Of a DNA stretch of 64,000 nt, positions 18,758-29,733 are shown in pieces; positions within the stretch are counted from its first letter, which is position 1, and each line of letters starts with the position of its first letter. The stretch covers positions 620,001-684,000 of the forward strand of contig NC_016527.1 in the NCBI RefSeq assembly GCF_000236905.1. Direction: 5' to 3'. The DNA is from Tetrapisispora phaffii CBS 4417 (lineage: Eukaryota; Ascomycota; Saccharomycetes; Saccharomycetales; Saccharomycetaceae). The notes under the pieces are model-generated. The model was given only the letters and a program-made list of their open reading frames with translations, did no database searches and was not told the DNA's origin. The position numbers and the translations under genes were made by a program.

Positions 18758-21700
18758 ATGAGTGATCATATTAAGAATCAAAACGGTGATAAGGAAGTAG
18801 ATACGTTGTTCGATATTGATTTTGATTACGACAATGCCAACAAGGAAAACCAAAAATCAAAGAAAGCTTATAGTCTAAGGGATGAGCAAGGCAACGATAA
18901 CGTTTTTTATCAAGAAGTTATTGATTTAAATAAAAATGATAGTATCGTGAATGATGTTGCTGATGGTAGAGTTCACTCGGAGAATCCATTCAATTCCACT
19001 AATTCTGCTGTTGCTGATGACTATGAATTTTTCAATTGGAATAATGACAATGGTAGCATCGATGGAGATAGGTTCAAAGGACCTTCAGATTTAACTAAAA
19101 TTGGAAGCAAGCCAAATATATTAAAAAGAACCTTTAACAAAATAAAACAACCATTTACTGGATCCAGTGCGAACTTAGATGGGGACGACAATAGATTTGA
19201 GATGTCACAATATAATAAAGTCACGAACAATGAAGATGGGGATGCATATGTTAACTCAAGAGATAGGTTTGATATAAAGATTCTGTTTAATCGTTATATA
19301 TTAAGGAAAGGTAAGCCTGATGATCAAGAAAATGGAGAACCAAGGTTGATATATTTAAATGATTCAAATTCAAATGGTCTTATGCGTTATTCCAATAACC
19401 ATATTTCAACAACGAAATATAACTTTGCAACATTCTTACCAAAGTTCTTATTCCAAGAATTCTCAAAATATGCAAACTTATTTTTCCTATTTACTTGCAT
19501 CATCCAGCAGGTCCCAAACGTTTCTCCAACTAATAGATATACAACGATTGGTACATTACTAGTAGTGCTTGTAGTTTCAGCGGTAAAAGAATTAATAGAA
19601 GATATAAAGAGAGCAAACTCAGACAAGGAGTTAAATTATTCTAAAACAGAAATATTTTCTGAAATGGATGGTACTTTTGTAAGTCGTAGATGGATTGACA
19701 TAAGAGTTGGAGATATAATTAAAGTAAAGTCAGAAGAGGCGATTCCCGCGGATATAATATTGCTATCTTCGTCAGAACCAGAAGGGTTATGTTATATAGA
19801 GACCGCTAATCTTGATGGTGAAACTAATTTAAAAATTAAACAATCCAGATCGGAAACAGCTCCATATTTGAGTTCAAACCAATTAAGTTCCATACGTGGA
19901 AAAATAATGTCCGAACATCCTAACTCAAGTTTATATACTTACGAAGGTACTTTGGTTCTAAATGGTCATGATATCCCCCTATCACCAGATCAGATGATAT
20001 TAAGAGGTGCCACGTTAAGGAATACATCTTGGGTATTTGGTGCTGTCATTTTTACTGGTCATGAAACAAAGTTGATGCGTAACGCTACTGCCACACCTAT
20101 TAAAAGAACAGCTGTTGAAAGAATCATAAACATGCAAATTGTCGCATTATTTGGTATTTTAATTACATTATCAGTAGTTTCATCTTTAGGTAATGTTATT
20201 ACATTGAATGCTAGAGGTTCTGAATTATCATATCTGTACTTAGAGGGCACTAGCAGGGTTGGTTTGTTTTTTAAAGACATTTTGACATATTGGATTTTAT
20301 ACTCTAATTTGGTACCAATTTCTATGTTCGTTACTGTTGAACTGATTAAATACTACCAAGCATATTTAATCAGTTCAGATTTAGAATTATACGATGAAAC
20401 TTCGGATACGCCAACTGTTGTGAGAACATCGTCGTTGGTTGAAGAATTGGGTCAAATAGAATATATTTTTAGTGATAAAACAGGTACCCTAACCAGAAAT
20501 ATTATGGAATTCAAATCTTGCTCAATTGCTGGTCGCTGCTATATTGAAAAAATTCCAGAGGACAAGGGTGCTAAGATGGAAAATGGGATTGAAGTTGGTT
20601 ATAGAACATTTGATGACATGAAACACAGACTATCAGATAATGATGACGAGGGAAGGGTGATTGATAACTTTTTAACACTGTTAGCTACATGTCATACTGT
20701 TATCCCTGAGTTTCAAGAAGATGGCTCGGTCAAATACCAAGCTGCCTCTCCAGATGAAGGGGCATTAGTTCAAGGTGCTGCTGATTTAGGTTATAAATTT
20801 TTGGTCCGTAAACCTAACTCAATTTCGATATATATTGACAATAAGGGTAAACAGCAAGAATTTCAACTATTAAATATATGTGAATTCAATTCCACAAGAA
20901 AAAGAATGACAACTATATATAGGTTCCCAGATGGTTCAATAAAGTTATTCTGTAAAGGTGCAGATACTGTAATTCTTGAAAGAATGGATAAATCAAAATC
21001 CCAATACGTTGATGTTACTTTGAGACATTTAGAAGATTACGCTTCAGAAGGTTTACGTACTTTGTGTTTGGCAATGAGAGACATATCAGAAGATGAATAC
21101 CAAGAATGGAAGATTTTATATGATGAAGCTGCTACTACTTTAGATAATAGAGCTGAAAAGCTTGATGCTGTTGCAGAAAAAATTGAAAAAGAATTAGTGT
21201 TAATCGGTGCCACTGCTATTGAAGATAAACTACAAGATGATGTCCCTGATACTATTCGGATATTGCAAAATGCCGGAATAAAAATATGGGTATTAACTGG
21301 TGATAGACAAGAAACAGCAATAAATATTGGTATGAGTTGTAATTTACTAAGTGAAGATATGAATCTATTAATTGTCAATGAAGAGACAAAAGAAGCTACT
21401 AGAGAAAATTTAATTGAAAAGGTAACAGCTATCAAAGAACATAGTGATATGGTAAGAGATTTGAATACACTATCTTTAATCATTGATGGTAAATCATTAG
21501 GTTTTGCTTTAGAACCGGATTTAGAAGATTACTTACTGCAATTAGGTACTCTTTGTCGTGCAGTTATATGTTGTCGTGTATCTCCACTTCAAAAAGCATT
21601 AGTAGTGAAAATGGTTAAGAGAAAAACATCATCATTGTTATTAGCTATAGGTGATGGTGCAAATGATGTTAGTATGATCCAAGCAGCTCACGTTGGTATC

Positions 21701-22849
21701 GGTATTAGTGGCATGGAAGGTATGCAAGCTGCTCGCTCAGCAGATTTTGCGATAGCTCAATTTAAATATCTAAAGAAATTGCTTTTAGTGCATGGTTTAT
21801 GGTCATATCAGAGAATTGCAGTCGCTATTTTGTATTCATTCTACAAGAATATAGCGTTATATATGACTCAATTTTGGTATGTTTTCTCAAATGGTTTTTC
21901 AGGTCAATCGATTATTGAATCTTGGACTATGACCTTTTACAATCTTTTTTTCACAGTTGCACCGCCTCTAGTTATGGGTGTTTTTGATCAATTTGTAAGT
22001 AACAGATTATTAGAAAGATATCCACGATTATACAGGTTAGGTCAAAAAGGTCAATTTTTTTCAGTGCCAATATTTTGGGGCTGGATATGTAATGGTTTTT
22101 ACCACTCCGCCATCACATATGTTGGTTCGATATTATTCTATAAGTATGGGTTTGCATTAAATATTAATGGTGAAACTGCTGACCATTGGACGTGGGGAAC
22201 AGCGGTATATTCAACTAGTGTGGTTATAGTCTTAGGAAAAGCAGCATTGGTTACTAACCAATGGACAATATATACATTAATCGCTATACCAGGTTCCCTT
22301 TTGTTTTGGTTTATCTTTTTCCCAATATATGCTTCAATTTTTCCACATGCCAATGTTTCTCCTGAATATTTTGGAGTAGTGTCGCATACTTATGGATCTG
22401 GAACTTTTTGGTTGATGATAATTGTGTTGCCATCGCTTGCATTATTGAGAGATTTTGCATGGAAATATTATCGTAGAATGTATGTTCCTGAAACATATCA
22501 TGTTATCCAGGAAATGCAAAAATTTAATATTTCTGATTATAGACCTCACCTGCAACAATTTCAAAAAGCCATTCATAAAGTAAGGCAAGTTCAAAGAATG
22601 AAGAAACAGAGGGGTTTTGCGTTCTCTCAAACTGAAGAAGGCCAGGAAGAAATTATGAGAATGTATGATACTACTCAGAAGAGAGGTGATTATGGTGAAT
22701 TACATGAAGCCGCAAACAATCCATTCTCAGACCAAAATGCATTAGGTAATGGTAATAACAATGCAGGAAATCCTTTTGCCCATTCTGGCACAAATAGTAT
22801 TGAAGGAGATTTTGTAACTTTAGATAGATCCGACTCATTTGATATTTGA
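18758..22849 (+). CDS. DRS2: P4-ATPase phospholipid flippase Drs2
   Basis: Drs2 flips phosphatidylserine and phosphatidylethanolamine at the trans-Golgi and is needed for clathrin-coated vesicle formation, with Cdc50 as partner. The 1363 residues match the S. cerevisiae protein (1355). Seen in order: an acidic N-terminal tail, the P4 signature TKYNFATFLPKFLFQEFSKY, the actuator loop ANLDGETNLKIKQ (the DGET form), the phosphorylation motif SDKTGTLTRN with D573, KGADTVILERM, TGDRQETAINIG, GDGANDVSMIQ and the C-terminal membrane block. The tail contains NPFSD, the NPFXD endocytosis signal known in Drs2, and a basic region near residues 1255-1275 similar to the autoinhibitory and Arf-GEF-binding segment. 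It converges on the FRT-type gene 111 bp downstream, as DRS2 and FRT2 do on chromosome I. Confidence 0.97.
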   Translation: MSDHIKNQNGDKEVDTLFDIDFDYDNANKENQKSKKAYSLRDEQGNDNVFYQEVIDLNKNDSIVNDVADGRVHSENPFNSTNSAVADDYEFFNWNNDNGSIDGDRFKGPSDLTKIGSKPNILKRTFNKIKQPFTGSSANLDGDDNRFEMSQYNKVTNNEDGDAYVNSRDRFDIKILFNRYILRKGKPDDQENGEPRLIYLNDSNSNGLMRYSNNHISTTKYNFATFLPKFLFQEFSKYANLFFLFTCIIQQVPNVSPTNRYTTIGTLLVVLVVSAVKELIEDIKRANSDKELNYSKTEIFSEMDGTFVSRRWIDIRVGDIIKVKSEEAIPADIILLSSSEPEGLCYIETANLDGETNLKIKQSRSETAPYLSSNQLSSIRGKIMSEHPNSSLYTYEGTLVLNGHDIPLSPDQMILRGATLRNTSWVFGAVIFTGHETKLMRNATATPIKRTAVERIINMQIVALFGILITLSVVSSLGNVITLNARGSELSYLYLEGTSRVGLFFKDILTYWILYSNLVPISMFVTVELIKYYQAYLISSDLELYDETSDTPTVVRTSSLVEELGQIEYIFSDKTGTLTRNIMEFKSCSIAGRCYIEKIPEDKGAKMENGIEVGYRTFDDMKHRLSDNDDEGRVIDNFLTLLATCHTVIPEFQEDGSVKYQAASPDEGALVQGAADLGYKFLVRKPNSISIYIDNKGKQQEFQLLNICEFNSTRKRMTTIYRFPDGSIKLFCKGADTVILERMDKSKSQYVDVTLRHLEDYASEGLRTLCLAMRDISEDEYQEWKILYDEAATTLDNRAEKLDAVAEKIEKELVLIGATAIEDKLQDDVPDTIRILQNAGIKIWVLTGDRQETAINIGMSCNLLSEDMNLLIVNEETKEATRENLIEKVTAIKEHSDMVRDLNTLSLIIDGKSLGFALEPDLEDYLLQLGTLCRAVICCRVSPLQKALVVKMVKRKTSSLLLAIGDGANDVSMIQAAHVGIGISGMEGMQAARSADFAIAQFKYLKKLLLVHGLWSYQRIAVAILYSFYKNIALYMTQFWYVFSNGFSGQSIIESWTMTFYNLFFTVAPPLVMGVFDQFVSNRLLERYPRLYRLGQKGQFFSVPIFWGWICNGFYHSAITYVGSILFYKYGFALNINGETADHWTWGTAVYSTSVVIVLGKAALVTNQWTIYTLIAIPGSLLFWFIFFPIYASIFPHANVSPEYFGVVSHTYGSGTFWLMIIVLPSLALLRDFAWKYYRRMYVPETYHVIQEMQKFNISDYRPHLQQFQKAIHKVRQVQRMKKQRGFAFSQTEEGQEEIMRMYDTTQKRGDYGELHEAANNPFSDQNALGNGNNNAGNPFAHSGTNSIEGDFVTLDRSDSFDI

Positions 22850-22907
22850 TCATAGATGAAATAACATTATGTTCATATATTTATAATTTATATATTGCGA
22901 TAAAGTT

Positions 22908-22978
22908 CTATATAAATTCATAAAAGAATATACTACATATTAATACGATAAGAGATATAGTCAAACTAGCATTAAAAA
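22908..22978 (-). other. Out-of-frame tail-anchor coding segment of the FRT-type gene
   Basis: Read in the -1 frame relative to the upstream gene, starting at the T5 run (A5 on the + strand at 22974-22978), this segment encodes IFNASLTISLIVLICSIFF and a few more residues before a TAG. This is a single membrane helix at the extreme C-terminus, the topology known for Frt proteins. The third frame stops at once with TAA. The segment would be in frame if the T run were six bases long. Confidence 0.7.
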
Positions 22979-24511
22979 TTGTTGAATGTCCACTGCTTTC
23001 TTTACTTTCTTTTTACTAATCCTTTTTTCCAATTCTTGCTCCATTATTCTAATAACTTCTCTATGTCTGTCAACTAGACTCTTGCAAGTGTCATAGCGCT
23101 TTTGAATATTCTCTAGTTTCTCTACGAATTCAGCGACATTCTCAGTAACTTGGTATATTAGTGAAGATTCGTTATTTCTGTCAAATTTTTTATCAAGATT
23201 TTCCAAGTGACTATTTTTGACTGCCAATGTGATGTCGTTCAGATTACTTCTTAATTTTTGTAGACGTTGAGATAAGTCATCAAAATTTGTTATCAATTTA
23301 TGAAATTCATTTTCCCCTTTATATATTACATTAGTGATACCACTATTGATCAGAATTTCTAAAGTACTTATTCTTTTGGCTATATGCATCTGTGAAAAAT
23401 TTACCTCATTTAAGTTCGTTGTAATTTGAATCCCAGGATCCATACTCTTTATATTCCAATCGTCTTCTTTATCAGTATCTCTACGACTAGTTGAAGATTT
23501 CTCCGAAAACACGGTTCCTTTTGATTGGGTATCTCTCGAGCCGAGAGCTGAATGATTATTCTTGAAGTCTATTACTAATGAGGATGAGGATGAGGATGAG
23601 GATGATGTTGATGAGGAAGAGGAAAAAGTCAACGCCGATGAACTCGGTTTGGAAGTTTCTAAATCGCCAAATTTGGATAATACTTCACTCATATCATTGA
23701 GATTTTTTATATATAATCTATTATCAATTTGGTCAGTTTTAAATGACTTTCTGCCCTCCAATAGGTTGTCCCTGCTTAATTTCGTTTCACTAAATGAATT
23801 CTTTTTGTTTCCAATCTGCAATTTCGTATGAAAGTTCACTTGTTCTTTGAAAGGTGTATTACTCGACTCCAAAAATTGTGTCGCTAACCTTCTTGAATCA
23901 AAATGATTAACATTCGGCGACAATTTACGTTGTCTGTCATCTATTGATATGAAACTATAGGATCTTGTCTTTTGACGATTGTTATTATGATTTATTTGTT
24001 TAGGGAAAAGGTACAGGTCATATTCTGTAAAAGGTGTTGTATCCTTAGGAATTGTTGCTGACATTATTGATTCATTATCAGATATATAAGTATCCGGTTG
24101 TATTGATGAATCTTCTTCGTTTGCAAATAATGTATTACTAAATGAACCAGAACCAGCTGAGAGCATTTCATTCTGTACCAGGGATAAATGTTTAAAAGAA
24201 GGAATCGAAGGTATTCGGTTATAACTTCTAACGTGTAATTTTGCGTTTGACCTCTTATTAATACTTGTATTGCTTGAATGTTGTAGGTTTCTACAAGATT
24301 TTGTCCGTGAAGAATCTGTAATGGTGCTATTATTAATTTTGATTGTAGGAACTTTAACATTGTCCTCATCTTGAGTTTGAGTAACAGTCTCATTTCCTGA
24401 AACTGTAAATAAAGGTAGGACAATATCAGCATCTATATTAAATTTGTCGTCGTCATTGGTACCAGTAGATTGATTGATGAAGAAGGATCTAGAAGAATGC
24501 GCTCGTTTCAT
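22961..24511 (-). CDS. FRT1: FRT1/FRT2-type (Hph) ER protein, reading frame lacking its tail anchor
   Basis: Frt1 and Frt2 are tail-anchored ER proteins of S. cerevisiae that interact with each other and with Sec63/Sec71, Frt1 being a calcineurin substrate. Identification rests on position (between DRS2 and SNC, same orientation as FRT2), a serine- and asparagine-rich N-terminal half, and a coiled-coil region at about residues 370-505 (STLEILINSG, FDDLSQRLQKLRSNLNDITL, EKLENIQKRYDTCKSLVDRH). The frame has 516 codons and ends FLMLV without a membrane segment. Directly at the T run 22974-22978 the -1 frame continues for about 22 codons to a TAG at 22908-22910 and encodes a strongly hydrophobic helix containing LTISLIVLICSIFFYEFI, the expected tail anchor. 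A single base missing from the T run, or -1 frameshifting, would explain this. FRT1 versus FRT2 is not decidable. Confidence 0.75.
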   Translation of the reverse strand: MKRAHSSRSFFINQSTGTNDDDKFNIDADIVLPLFTVSGNETVTQTQDEDNVKVPTIKINNSTITDSSRTKSCRNLQHSSNTSINKRSNAKLHVRSYNRIPSIPSFKHLSLVQNEMLSAGSGSFSNTLFANEEDSSIQPDTYISDNESIMSATIPKDTTPFTEYDLYLFPKQINHNNNRQKTRSYSFISIDDRQRKLSPNVNHFDSRRLATQFLESSNTPFKEQVNFHTKLQIGNKKNSFSETKLSRDNLLEGRKSFKTDQIDNRLYIKNLNDMSEVLSKFGDLETSKPSSSALTFSSSSSTSSSSSSSSSLVIDFKNNHSALGSRDTQSKGTVFSEKSSTSRRDTDKEDDWNIKSMDPGIQITTNLNEVNFSQMHIAKRISTLEILINSGITNVIYKGENEFHKLITNFDDLSQRLQKLRSNLNDITLAVKNSHLENLDKKFDRNNESSLIYQVTENVAEFVEKLENIQKRYDTCKSLVDRHREVIRIMEQELEKRISKKKVKKAVDIQQFLMLV

Positions 24512-25427
24512 TAGCTACGTTTTCAAAAATGCTAAAAGAATAGTTTTACTCTTAAAATAATTGTATTTTTTATACCGAAACAAATGTTATTATTAATATT
24601 GGTTTATTATTCAATCACCAAGTAAATTATGAATCTTCCGTCATGTTTAACTTAGGTATAGCTAGAAACTTACTCAAGTTTTTATAGTTCTTGAAAATGA
24701 TATCTCATTTATAGATTCTGAACTTTTAGATCTCGCAAGATCCTGAAATTTCTGAAAATGATGAGATGACCACTATGCATATAACAATTGATTCTGACAG
24801 GTAACTAAAGTATTTGACAACACAAAAATGCCTTGGGGGACAGGAATGAGCAAATACAAGCATGTATTAACTCTCAGAATGAACTGTCTATATAAAGAAT
24901 GTAAAAATCGATTGCATTCAATAATTAATTAAAGATAGATAATGTACATAAAAACAAGCAACTACGTGTGAATATAATCAAAGTTTTGCGTTTATAAACG
25001 TTTGGATTTGACTAGGTTTAAACTTAACATTTATGACATCTGTTCCTACTTTATATATTTCTCCCCAATAGAATAAATAAATGGGGATACATGCTATTCT
25101 ATTAGGAAAACTGTGTATGATGTGATATTTAATATGCCTAATAATGTGTAAATGGCCTCTCAACAAATAATTAGAGAGAAAGAAGTAATATTTTGATTGT
25201 GATCATTGTAAGTTCGATGTTATGCCTTTTTCAATAATTTTTCTCACGTTTTTGTTGTTGTTGTTGTTTTAAAAATATTTTTTGTATTATTAATTTATAA
25301 TTTTTTTGATGTGGGGGGGTGAATATAGCTGATCATATAGATACTCAAATATCTGAAAACATGATCAAATTAAAAGTCTTGTATTGATAAGCTTTTGTTA
25401 TTCATTTATCTTCATGTATAAGACTAC
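24512..25427. other. 916-bp spacer where a MYO2/MYO4 gene would lie in the ancestral order
   Basis: In S. cerevisiae a class V myosin gene (MYO2 or MYO4) separates the FRT and SNC genes on both sister chromosomes. Here only AT-rich spacer remains and no myosin-like coding remnant was found in any frame. It contains a (TTG)-type repeat at about 25252-25269 and a run of seven G at about 25313-25319. The FRT promoter lies at its left end and SNC 3' signals at its right. Confidence 0.55.
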
Positions 25428-25775
25428 TTATGTGAAATGAACAACAATAGGAACAATGATGACCACTAGTAAAATAATTATGCAAATTACCAAACATAAT
25501 CTCATCTTTAAATCTTTCCACCACATTTGTTTTCTAACCCTATTAGCACCTCTCTTAAAACCTTGGGCAGATACAGCTAAGTTATCAGCTTTATCTTCAA
25601 TAGAGGTTAATCTTTCACCACGTTCGGCAACCTTGTTGATGTTATCCCTCATGATACCAACAGTATCGTCGATTTCCGCTTGTAAAGCAGCGGTCTTGGA
25701 TTGTGATGGCTCTTCAGCAGCATTAAAGTGCTCTTCTGGTGGAACATATGGATCGTATGGTATTGATGATGACAT
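25428..25775 (-). CDS. SNC2: Exocytic v-SNARE synaptobrevin Snc
   Basis: Snc1 and Snc2 are the R-SNAREs of Golgi-to-plasma-membrane and endocytic recycling vesicles, pairing with Sso and Sec9. The 115-residue protein has a short variable N-terminus, a SNARE motif at about residues 25-85 ([22 protein letters not shown], with the zero-layer arginine in [10 protein letters not shown]), a basic juxtamembrane stretch [12 protein letters not shown] and a C-terminal membrane anchor at about residues 92-113 ending IVVHFT. The length equals that of S. cerevisiae Snc2, and there is no intron, unlike SNC1 of chromosome I. Neighbours FRT on one side and ALA1 on the other fit the chromosome XV side (SNC2). 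SNC1 and SNC2 are near identical, so the choice of symbol is by structure and context. Confidence 0.95.
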   Translation of the reverse strand: MSSSIPYDPYVPPEEHFNAAEEPSQSKTAALQAEIDDTVGIMRDNINKVAERGERLTSIEDKADNLAVSAQGFKRGANRVRKQMWWKDLKMRLCLVICIIILLVVIIVPIVVHFT

Positions 25776-26101
25776 ATTCAGTAATAATTTATTTGTGTAA
25801 TCTCTTTAAATTGTATTCTCTCCCGAGGTACCCAAAGTCAGAAAAGAAATAATGAAATTTTACTTTGCTTAAATATATATACCCTCTATATACACTTCTA
25901 ATAGTAATATGGATATCTGTGATACTCAGTTTGTCATAAGGAAGTCATTTACATCAATGGTTCTTTATCGTTAACATATTAATCAATGTCTATCTTTGGT
26001 GTCAAAACTTCCACACACAATTTTCGAAAACAAGTCGTTTCGCAATTTGGATCACCTTTTACGATGCGGCTATAACAAGGTCACCAAAACCGTTATAAGA
26101 G

Positions 26102-26121
26102 TCTCATCTCATCTCATCTCA
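26102..26121. repeat. Pentanucleotide microsatellite (TCTCA)4
   Basis: Four perfect copies of TCTCA lie in the 457-bp spacer between SNC and ALA1. A second pentanucleotide array begins 50 bp downstream. Otherwise the spacer shows only AT-rich sequence and the presumed SNC promoter. Confidence 0.85.
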
Positions 26122-26170
26122 CTACATGGCATTCATGTACTTGACCCCATGTATATACTTCTTGGTTCTC

Positions 26171-26200
26171 GTTATGTTATGTTATATTATATTATATTAT
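26171..26200. repeat. Pentanucleotide microsatellite (GTTAT)3(ATTAT)3
   Basis: Six head-to-tail 5-bp units, three GTTAT then three ATTAT, lie 32 bp from the ALA1 stop codon. The stepwise change of unit suggests expansion after a point mutation. They would fall in the ALA1 3' region. Confidence 0.85.
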
Positions 26201-26232
26201 AAATTTCATTTGATAAGATACAATTTATGTAC

Positions 26233-29103
26233 TTAAATAGATAATTTTTCATTGAAAGCAATTTCGATAGTTTTGACGGCCTCTTCAATGGCTTCCGGCT
26301 TATCACCCATACCTTGAAATACGTTGCCTTTACCACCAGCTTTACCACCGATTAATTGGGAAACTTGTTTAGCTAAAGCAGCACCATCGAGACCACTGGC
26401 TAAGGATTCGTCTGAAATGTAACAACCGTGGGCAACTCTACCTTCTGGATCATTACCAGTTAACAAATAGATAGATTTATCCTTAGATTTACTCTTGATA
26501 TGGTTGATAGCTTCAGTGATGGCTTTAGCATTGGCTGGAATGTCGATGAATTGGGCAAAGTATAGAGAGTCTTTGTTGTTTTCAAAATGTTCCTTGACTG
26601 CATCAACAACTTGTTTGGTTTCAACTTTAGCTCTGGCTTTAACTTCATCCTTTACAACTTTTTCAATTTTAGTGAATTTTTCCTTTAATTCGTTTTTTCT
26701 AATAACTGAGATGGATAATTGGTTTAATTGAACGCCAAGCTCTTTTAACTTCTTTTCTTTAGCTTGAGAGAACGGCAATTGTTCAGTTTTGTTCAACTCT
26801 TCATCAAATTCATTAGCAATTCTTTGAACTTCGAAAGCTTCAGCACCGGAAACAGCAACAATTCTTCTAATACCTTTAGCAATACCACTTTCTTCAAGAA
26901 TAACAAAGAACTTAATGTCACCAGTTTTGGGGACATGGGTACCACCACAGAATTCAACAGAATATTTATTCCATTCTTCATTAGTTGGGTCAGCTAACAA
27001 GTCCTCGACAGTCTTACCAACAGAAACAACACGAACAGGATCTGGGTACGTTTCACCAAAGACAGCACGAACAGAAGAAATTCCCTTGGCTAACTCTAAT
27101 GGAACATCTTTGTAATAAACTGGTAAGTTTTTTTTGATTTGATCATTGGCAATTTCTTCAACCTTACGTAATTCATCCAAGCTTAGAGCCTTCTTGTGTG
27201 AGAAATCAAACCTTAACTTTTCTGGAGCAACTAAAGAACCCTTTTGGTCAACATCGTTGCCTAAAGTTTGTCTCAAAGCTAAATTTAATATGTGTGTACC
27301 AGTGTGGTTATTCTTGATTGGTAGACGACGTTCTTCATCATGTGAAGAGATAGTTTTGTCGCCCTTGTTTAATGTACCTTCGATTAAAGTACCAGTGTGG
27401 AAGACATAACCGTTGTATAATTGCACATTGTCAACTTGGAATTCAGCTTCACCATCAATGATAATCTTACCAGTATCGTATTCTTGACCACCTTGTTCGG
27501 CGTAAAAAGAAGTCTTATCTAAGATAACACCATACTTCTTACCAGCTTCGGAAATACTGTCAACAAACGTTTCACCATCATATAAGCTTAGGATAACACT
27601 TTCGGCATCTGTGGAAATATATTTGGCACTATCATCAGTTTTTGGTACTTTTAGTTCATTTAATTGTGATAATTCATGAACATTTAATTTTAGCATATCA
27701 AAATTATCTTTCTTACCACCTCTCTTTGAGGCTTCATAAGATTCTTGTTTAGCCTTTTCAAAACCTTCTTCGTCAATTTTCAAACCTTGTTCTTCGGCCA
27801 TTAATTCAGTCAAATCAACAGGGAAACCGTAAGTATCGAATAATCTCCAGACTTGTAGACCATCTAAAATTTTGGTTTGACTCTTGGCAGCAGCTTCAGC
27901 GTATTTCTCAAATAATTTTTCACCACGGTCTAAAGTCTTAGCAAATGAAGCTTCTTCTTCATCTAAGATTTCGAATAAGAAAGCAGGGTCCTTTGTAACT
28001 TGAGGAAAAATTTCTTTAACTTGTTCGATTAAAGTTGGAGCTAAAGTGGAGAAGAAGTTACCGATTGGGTAGTTCATGTATTTACGAGCGTAACGAGCAC
28101 CTCTTCTTAGAATACGTCTTAAGACGTAACCTCTACCTTCATTGTTTGGTATACCACCATCAGTGATAGCGAAAGTTAAAGTACGAACATGATCAGCCAA
28201 GACTCTGTAAGCAGTGTCGATACCGTCGACATCCTCAGCACCAAACTTACCAGAGTATGGTCTAACTCCGGTAATTTCTTGGATTTTAACGAATAATGGT
28301 TGGAAAACATCAGTGTCGTAGTTAGATCTGACGTCTTGCAAGATAGATACTAATCTTTCGAAACCCATACCAGTATCGATATGTTTAGCTGGTAAAGATT
28401 TCAAAGAACGGTCTTGTTCTCTGTTGTATTGCATAAAAACTAAATTCCAGATTTCTAAAACATCTGGGTCATCCATGTTAACTAAATGGGCAGCATTTCT
28501 GCCACCAATTCTGTCATAATGCATCTCAGAACATGGACCGCATGGACCTTGTTCACCCATTTCCCAAAAGTTATCATGTGAATTACCTGGAATAATATGG
28601 TCTTCAGAAACACCGACAGCTAACCATAAGTCTTTAGCTTCTAAATCAGGTTCCAAACCTTGCTGAGCATCACCTTCGAAATAAGTGACGTATAAACGAT
28701 CAGCTGGAAGACCATAAACGACAGTCAATAATTCCCAAGCGTAGGCAATAGCTTCTTTTTTAAAGTAATCACCGAAAGACCAGTTACCCAACATTTCGAA
28801 GAAAGTATGATGGTAAGAGTCTCTGCCGACATCTTCCAAATCATTATGTTTACCACCAGCTCTGATACATTTTTGAGAATTGTAAGCCCTCTTTAAAGTA
28901 GCAAAATCAGAAGATGGGTCAACGGTCCCTAAAAAAATAGGCTTGTATTGATTCATACCGGCATTTGTGAACAATAAAGTTGGGTCATCAAAAGGCACAA
29001 CTGAAGAAGAAGGAACATATGTATGGCCCTTGCTCTTGAAATAGTCAAAGAAAGTTTGACGGACGTTCTTAGCCATCCACTTGGATTTATCACCAACAGT
29101 CAT
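26233..29103 (-). CDS. ALA1: Alanyl-tRNA synthetase, apparently cytosolic form only
   Basis: The 956-residue protein (958 in S. cerevisiae) charges tRNA-Ala. The class II catalytic domain is at residues 1-240, with [36 protein letters not shown] (motif 2 region) and [17 protein letters not shown] [11 protein letters not shown] (motif 3). A tRNA-recognition domain follows, then the editing domain with the zinc-binding HTGTH near residue 601 and CGGTH near residue 720, and a C-Ala domain ending [19 protein letters not shown]. The codon immediately before the ATG is TAA (bases 29104-29106). In S. cerevisiae the mitochondrial form is made from ACG codons upstream of and in frame with this ATG; that cannot happen here. 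The codon usage is that of a highly expressed gene. Confidence 0.98.
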   Translation of the reverse strand: MTVGDKSKWMAKNVRQTFFDYFKSKGHTYVPSSSVVPFDDPTLLFTNAGMNQYKPIFLGTVDPSSDFATLKRAYNSQKCIRAGGKHNDLEDVGRDSYHHTFFEMLGNWSFGDYFKKEAIAYAWELLTVVYGLPADRLYVTYFEGDAQQGLEPDLEAKDLWLAVGVSEDHIIPGNSHDNFWEMGEQGPCGPCSEMHYDRIGGRNAAHLVNMDDPDVLEIWNLVFMQYNREQDRSLKSLPAKHIDTGMGFERLVSILQDVRSNYDTDVFQPLFVKIQEITGVRPYSGKFGAEDVDGIDTAYRVLADHVRTLTFAITDGGIPNNEGRGYVLRRILRRGARYARKYMNYPIGNFFSTLAPTLIEQVKEIFPQVTKDPAFLFEILDEEEASFAKTLDRGEKLFEKYAEAAAKSQTKILDGLQVWRLFDTYGFPVDLTELMAEEQGLKIDEEGFEKAKQESYEASKRGGKKDNFDMLKLNVHELSQLNELKVPKTDDSAKYISTDAESVILSLYDGETFVDSISEAGKKYGVILDKTSFYAEQGGQEYDTGKIIIDGEAEFQVDNVQLYNGYVFHTGTLIEGTLNKGDKTISSHDEERRLPIKNNHTGTHILNLALRQTLGNDVDQKGSLVAPEKLRFDFSHKKALSLDELRKVEEIANDQIKKNLPVYYKDVPLELAKGISSVRAVFGETYPDPVRVVSVGKTVEDLLADPTNEEWNKYSVEFCGGTHVPKTGDIKFFVILEESGIAKGIRRIVAVSGAEAFEVQRIANEFDEELNKTEQLPFSQAKEKKLKELGVQLNQLSISVIRKNELKEKFTKIEKVVKDEVKARAKVETKQVVDAVKEHFENNKDSLYFAQFIDIPANAKAITEAINHIKSKSKDKSIYLLTGNDPEGRVAHGCYISDESLASGLDGAALAKQVSQLIGGKAGGKGNVFQGMGDKPEAIEEAVKTIEIAFNEKLSI

Positions 29104-29733
29104 TTATAATGTATAGGAATGAAAGAAGTCAAAAAAGAAAGCAACCAAAATACACGTCCCTCTAAAAAGACGAGTTAAAAATCTGATTCAACTGCAGGTA
29201 AGTTGTTTCACTACCTATCACAAAAGAACAAGGAAACTTACAGAACAGTAACAAATACAACACATACACACATATATATATATAGGAATATACTTGACCC
29301 TACTATAAATTATTTACTTAGAACAATCTTACTTTTATATATATATATTAACAATGCAAACTTTAAGATTTGTCATTTTAAGATAGTAACAGTTATCGAA
29401 ATGGCTCATCGAACTAATCTTCAAAAATTTTCGTTGAAATCGTTTCTTTTTGGCGCAGCGCAACTAAGGGCCGGGCATCGATTTTTGTTTAGCAACTCAA
29501 ACAAGATTGTGTTCATGATCAACAATTAAATCCCAATGCACATAATGGTGCTAGAGAACCAGAAGTTCTGAGATTGAATTGATTTATGGGGTTAATGAAT
29601 TTTAAGTACTGCTAATTAATTCAATTGGCTACAGTATTAGTAGTGATTTGAGAGACAGAATCTGAGCTTTTCTTCTTACGGTTAAAGGTAGTGAACTTTG
29701 GTGAATTTGCAGGATTTGTCATTAAATTAATCA
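29104..29733. other. 630-bp divergent spacer between ALA1 and KRE5
   Basis: The spacer holds the divergent promoters of ALA1 and KRE5. It has a TA-rich stretch at about 29271-29283 and 29336-29349 and a short overlapping open frame (29203-29529, beginning mid-spacer) without recognisable content. No Gcn4 site, tRNA or repeat family was recognised. Confidence 0.5.

Noticed and set aside
24512..25427. Relic of a MYO2/MYO4 myosin gene between FRT and SNC
   Set aside because: No myosin-like residues were found in any frame; the gene appears to have been lost without trace.
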